Source: Gammaproteobacteria bacterium (GTDB lineage: Bacteria > Pseudomonadota > Gammaproteobacteria > Ga0077536). From it: a stretch of 9,865 nucleotides of DNA. The notes beneath the pieces were generated by a model, which had not been told where the DNA came from, ran no database searches, and saw nothing but the letters and a program-made list of their open reading frames with translations. Below are positions 7,290 through 9,865 of this stretch, piece by piece. The position numbers and the translations under genes were made by a program. The stretch is from NCBI GenBank assembly GCA_030639105.1, contig DAOWDI010000069.1, positions 1 through 9,865 of the forward strand, read 5' to 3'. Within the stretch, counting starts at the first letter, position 1. Each line of letters opens with the position of its first letter.

Positions 7290-8666
7290 ATGGCAGGTGA
7301 GCAAATCCTCGTTGTTGAAGACCAGCGTGCCGTCGCCAGCGCTCTACAGATGCGACTGCGCGGACTCGGCTACGCCGTCATGGCGATAGCCAAGGACGGG
7401 CTGGAGGCAATAGAAAAGGCAACTGAACTCCACCCCGACCTGATCCTGATGGACATCAAGTTGGGCGACGGCATGGACGGTATCGAAGCCGCACGCCAAA
7501 TTCGTTCCCACCTCGATATTCCGGTCATCTATGTCTCCGCCTATGCGGATCAGCAACTCCTTAAAAGGGCGCGGCAAACCTATCCAGCCGGCTTTATCAA
7601 CAAGCCGTTTACGACGAAAGATCTACTGACGACGATCGACCTCGCGCTCTTCCAACGCGACAAAAAAGCCTTGGGAGTAACCGCACATACACCCGAGAAC
7701 GAAAGCGAAGAAGAGAACAAGGAAGCCGTAGTAACCGCGGACGTTGAGGCCCGCGTAAACTTCGTCAGTAAATCCGCGGTGCGGTTGTTGGGGCGGAGGA
7801 ACAAACGGATCGTCGGTCATCCACTCACGGAAGTCCTTAGCGACATCTACGGATTTGACCACACCCACGCGGCCGCGATTGTAGATAGGGTGCTCACACT
7901 GGGCAGCGAAGAACGATTGGTCCGCAATGAAAAAGCACCGGGAACCGGCGAGATCGACCTACTCACTCCCTTACGCGACGTGCAGGGCCAGAGTTTCGGG
8001 GCCGTGCTGAAATTTGCATCGCCTCTTGGATCGACATCCGGGGGCAGCCAAATCAAGGCGTTTGAAAAAGCTATCGATGCCCTTCCGATCGGGATTGCGG
8101 TCGTCACGGAAGATATGTCCGTGCTGCACATGAACGCCTACGCCCGGGAAATTCTCAAGCATAATCGCGGTTTGGACTGCACGAATAATCGGTTGTCCGC
8201 ACTCGATCGCCAATTCGATGTAAAACTCCGGCAACTGGTGTTCGCGGCAGCGGCCAAAGCCCGCGAGGGGATAGAAGACGGCAGTGACGCAATGTTCATC
8301 AAGGGACCGGCAATCCGCAACCAAGTAGAAATCATTGCAACCCCCGTCGCGGCGGGAAAACACTTCAAAGAAGAATCCTGTGTGATCTTGTATTTATTCG
8401 ATGCCAGCCTCGATCGTCAAGTCTCGCACGATGTGCTGACTTGCCTATACGGTCTGACGCAAATGGAGGCCAAGATCGTACAGCTATTGGTCAGCGGATC
8501 AAAGCTCGACGACACCGCTAAAAACCTCGAAATATCGGTTAATACGGCTCGGACCCATCTGAAACACGTATTCCACAAAACTGGAATCAACCGCCAGGCA
8601 GAACTCGTACACCGTATTGAAACCGGTCCGGCGGGTCTCATCATCAACTTCAACAACGGCCACTAG
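7290..8666 (+). CDS. response regulator, receiver-PAS-PAS-LuxR helix-turn-helix
   Basis: This 458-residue cytoplasmic transcription factor is probably controlled by phosphorylation. The receiver (1-120) has the full active site: E10 and D11, phosphoacceptor D55 in LILMDIKLGDGMDG, S83 in VIYVSAYAD and K105 in INKPF. An acidic linker (about 135-148) leads to a first PAS-like domain (about 150-245: VNFVSKSAVRLLG, LRDVQGQSFGAVLKF). A second is at about 258-375 (IDALPIGIAVVTEDMSVLHMN). A LuxR/GerE-type helix-turn-helix closes it at about 387-445 (LTQMEAKIVQLLVSG, ISVNTARTHLKHVFHKTG). I chose the ATG at 7290; a TTG 15 bases upstream is in frame but less likely. The Shine-Dalgarno is weak (ACGGGA). 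No histidine kinase is adjacent, so it is an orphan regulator here. Targets and signal are unknown. Confidence 0.9.
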   Translation: MAGEQILVVEDQRAVASALQMRLRGLGYAVMAIAKDGLEAIEKATELHPDLILMDIKLGDGMDGIEAARQIRSHLDIPVIYVSAYADQQLLKRARQTYPAGFINKPFTTKDLLTTIDLALFQRDKKALGVTAHTPENESEEENKEAVVTADVEARVNFVSKSAVRLLGRRNKRIVGHPLTEVLSDIYGFDHTHAAAIVDRVLTLGSEERLVRNEKAPGTGEIDLLTPLRDVQGQSFGAVLKFASPLGSTSGGSQIKAFEKAIDALPIGIAVVTEDMSVLHMNAYAREILKHNRGLDCTNNRLSALDRQFDVKLRQLVFAAAAKAREGIEDGSDAMFIKGPAIRNQVEIIATPVAAGKHFKEESCVILYLFDASLDRQVSHDVLTCLYGLTQMEAKIVQLLVSGSKLDDTAKNLEISVNTARTHLKHVFHKTGINRQAELVHRIETGPAGLIINFNNGH

Positions 8667-8999
8667 CGCATATCATTTCTTAGCTGAATGAAGCCAGCTG
8701 AATGGGTCGATCCCAGGCCATCAAGCAACGGTGCCAGAAACGGGAGAAGTTTGTCTACCGCTTAGGTGTTACGGCTGAATTACAATGGAGTGTGTTCATT
8801 ATCGTTTGTCCTGTCCGGTTTCAGAACCAATCTCACCTCACTGATTATCACTAAATTCCGGATCTTTCACGCCGTAGGCAACCTGGTCGGTCCTTGTAAT
8901 CATTGTTCCAGTAGCGTACAACCTTATCGGGTCGGCGTTGTTGAATACTTCGATGTCGTCGGCATTTTGATCATACTCATGGAAGAGGAGGTACAGGGA
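8667..8999. other. intergenic region and leader of the sorting-signal protein gene
   Basis: These 333 bases lie between two plus-strand genes. A short direct repeat AGCTGAATG occurs at 8682-8690 and 8696-8704. The frame of the downstream gene stays open back to 8766, but the translation there lacks a signal peptide or known motif and no Shine-Dalgarno supports that start, so I read it as an untranslated leader. I saw no terminator with a T-run and no convincing promoter. Confidence 0.45.
8986..8992 (+). promoter_or_regulatory. strong ribosome binding site for the sorting-signal protein
   Basis: AGGAGGT, a near-perfect match to the anti-Shine-Dalgarno complement, lies 7 bases before the ATG at 9000. 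It decides the start: the long upstream in-frame extension is rejected and the protein begins MYTNRFDIRQ, directly before its signal peptide. Confidence 0.8.
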
Positions 9000-9626
9000 A
9001 TGTACACCAACCGTTTTGATATTCGCCAAATTCACATGGCGGTCTTTTTCGCCGCCGTCTTCTGCGCCGACATAGCACCGGCAAGCACCACGATTATCAG
9101 CTATGATTTTGAAGACCCGTCCGGGGTTTTCGAAAATGAACCCGAAACCGTGGTCTCAGGGATCGACGCGCTGGCATGGTTCGATCGGCATAGCTCATTG
9201 ACCAATTTCACAGGAAATCCCAGCAGCGGCCGCGCCCTCGCGGCACGGACATTTCTCGAAGGCAATACCTTAACGCTGATACTGGACGTCGCGCCCGGCT
9301 TCAGCACGAACCTCGACGGGTATTCCTTCGACCATCTGGCCTCAGCCAGCGGGCCTGTGATCTGGGACCTGAAGGTCAACGCGATTCATATTGCGGCCGG
9401 GAACACCTCGACATCGTTCTCGAACGTGAATGACGACCTTGCCCTCAGCGACATTACGAATAGGATCACCGTCGAATTATCAGCTTCCGGTGCTACCTCA
9501 AATAGTGGAACTTACCGCGTGGATAACTTTGTATTAACCGGAACGGTCACGCCGGTACCGATCGCCCCGGGGATTGTTTTGTTCGCCTCGGCGCTGGCTT
9601 TCATGCCAGCGCGACGCAAGCGCTGA
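9000..9626 (+). CDS. exported protein with PEP-CTERM/VPLPA-type C-terminal sorting signal
   Basis: The 208-residue precursor starts with a signal peptide: Arg residues, a hydrophobic core at about 11-24 (IHMAVFFAAVFCA) and a probable cleavage near IAPAS at 25-29. The mature part (about 30-180) is Ser/Thr/Asn/Asp-rich and beta-strand-like, starting ISYDFEDPSG and ending YRVDNFVLTGTV, a pattern common in exosortase-processed surface proteins. The C-terminus has the three parts of such a signal: VPIAP at 186-190, a hydrophobic helix GIVLFASALAF, and basic RRKR at the end. VPIAP differs from the usual VPLPA and VPEP. In known systems an exosortase/archaeosortase-like enzyme removes this tail during export to the surface or matrix; no such enzyme is in the window. 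The ATG has an excellent Shine-Dalgarno. The specific role of the protein is unknown. Confidence 0.85.
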   Translation: MYTNRFDIRQIHMAVFFAAVFCADIAPASTTIISYDFEDPSGVFENEPETVVSGIDALAWFDRHSSLTNFTGNPSSGRALAARTFLEGNTLTLILDVAPGFSTNLDGYSFDHLASASGPVIWDLKVNAIHIAAGNTSTSFSNVNDDLALSDITNRITVELSASGATSNSGTYRVDNFVLTGTVTPVPIAPGIVLFASALAFMPARRKR

Positions 9627-9686
9627 ACGACTCGGCACGGCTCGCGGGATCTCTAGGAGCCTGTCGGATTTAGGGGTTCGTAGCGA

Positions 9687-9786
9687 GGCGAGTGGGAAAT
9701 TGAGTCCATTTTTTTGCCATTTTGAGGCGCATAGTTATGACTATGTAACGAAAGATGGCAGAATAATGGGCCGATTTCCCACCGCC
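9687..9786. repeat. 100-nt imperfect palindrome (long hairpin)
   Basis: The outer arms GTGGGAAAT (9692-9700) and ATTTCCCAC (9774-9782) are exact complements. GGCG (9687-9690) and CGCC (9783-9786) extend them across a one-base bulge. Inside, GTCCATTTTTTTGCCATTTT pairs with a region containing GATGGCAGAATAATGGGC, with a few mismatches. The tip is a perfect 6-bp stem, CATAGT/ACTATG, around a TATG loop (9730-9745). All layers share a centre near 9737, so this is one structure rather than separate chance repeats. Confidence 0.8.
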
Positions 9787-9795
9787 GCACGACTG

Positions 9796-9839
9796 CATGG
9801 ACGCAGGAGGTACGACCCCGTGGACGGGGGAGGTAGAAC
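9796..9839 (+). repeat. diverged tandem direct repeat, 21-nt units
   Basis: Units at 9796-9816 and 9819-9839 match at 16 of 21 positions and share the core TGGACG..GGAGGTA. The period is 23 bases, so the copies lie in different reading frames, which argues that the repeat is a nucleic-acid signal rather than a protein repeat. Each unit contains GGAGGT. Confidence 0.5.
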
Positions 9840-9865
9840 TGAGTCCGGAACGGAAGTCGAGAGCA
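9797..9865 (+). CDS. possible 5' end of an open frame running off the window
   Basis: An ATG at 9797 opens a frame that stays open for 23 codons to the last base. The residues begin MDAGGTTPW and end LSPERKSRA. The hydrophilic, Arg/Lys/Glu-rich end could be the start of a transposase or DNA-binding protein encoded by the element, but 23 residues cannot establish that. No Shine-Dalgarno precedes the ATG, and the frame overlaps the direct repeat. Confidence 0.15.
   Translation, partial: MDAGGTTPWTGEVELSPERKSRA

Larger units (their letters stand above)
9656..9865. mobile_element. probable left end of a repetitive or insertion element, cut by the window edge
   Basis: Just after the sorting-signal gene the sequence changes character. 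GGAGCCTGTCGGATTTAGGG at 9656-9675 has the look of a terminal inverted repeat. It is followed by a large palindrome (9687-9786), a diverged direct repeat (9796-9839) and an open frame. The bases before it contain CTAG, a possible target-site duplication, but the other end is outside the window so neither repeat nor duplication can be confirmed. The assignment rests on architecture and a general resemblance to IS ends, not on a recognised family. Confidence 0.4.

Noticed and set aside
8766..8999. N-terminal extension of the sorting-signal protein
   Set aside because: It would bury the signal peptide behind 78 residues, while an ideal AGGAGGT precedes the ATG at 9000.
1..9865. CRISPR array, tRNA, rRNA or defence locus
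   Set aside because: No regularly spaced repeats, cloverleaf or rRNA-like stretches were seen, and no gene resembles a known defence effector.

Overview
The window reads as chromosomal DNA of a Gram-negative proteobacterium. It carries an RND efflux pair, a DksA-type RNA polymerase regulator, a response regulator and a surface protein with a PEP-CTERM-type sorting tail. The DksA domain has the zinc-poor form (Cys/Thr ... Thr/Ala at the four finger positions) that I associate with Alphaproteobacteria, and the VPxxP-type sorting tail fits too. An alphaproteobacterium is therefore my best guess, but only an inference.

Layout. (1) 1-260 holds no convincing gene. (2) 261-4683, minus strand: a two-gene efflux operon in which a periplasmic adaptor (3415-4683) is followed after 4 bases by an inner-membrane RND permease (261-3410). 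No outer-membrane channel gene is visible. (3) 4684-5065 is mostly non-coding, with inverted repeats and one possible 34-codon membrane peptide. (4) 5066-5815, minus strand: a two-helix membrane protein I do not recognise. It is followed by a relatively AT-rich stretch with one possible small plus-strand gene (5946-6185). (5) 6331-7074, plus strand: a lysine-rich, histone H1-like tail fused to a DksA/TraR domain. (6) 7290-8666, plus strand: a receiver-PAS-PAS-LuxR response regulator. (7) 9000-9626, plus strand: an exported protein with a VPIAP/helix/RRKR C-terminus. (8) 9656-9865: what looks like the left end of a repetitive or mobile element, with a roughly 100-nt imperfect palindrome centred at 9737, a diverged direct repeat and an open frame running off the window.

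How the genes relate. The adaptor and permease should form one pump, recruiting a TolC-like channel encoded elsewhere. The DksA-like protein and the response regulator are both transcriptional regulators on the same strand, but 215 bases separate them and nothing shows they act together. The sorting-signal protein needs an exosortase, which is not in the window. I see no defence locus, CRISPR array, rRNA or tRNA. The most unusual items are the H1-like/DksA fusion, the palindromic element at the right edge, and the AT-rich islet with unrecognised genes.
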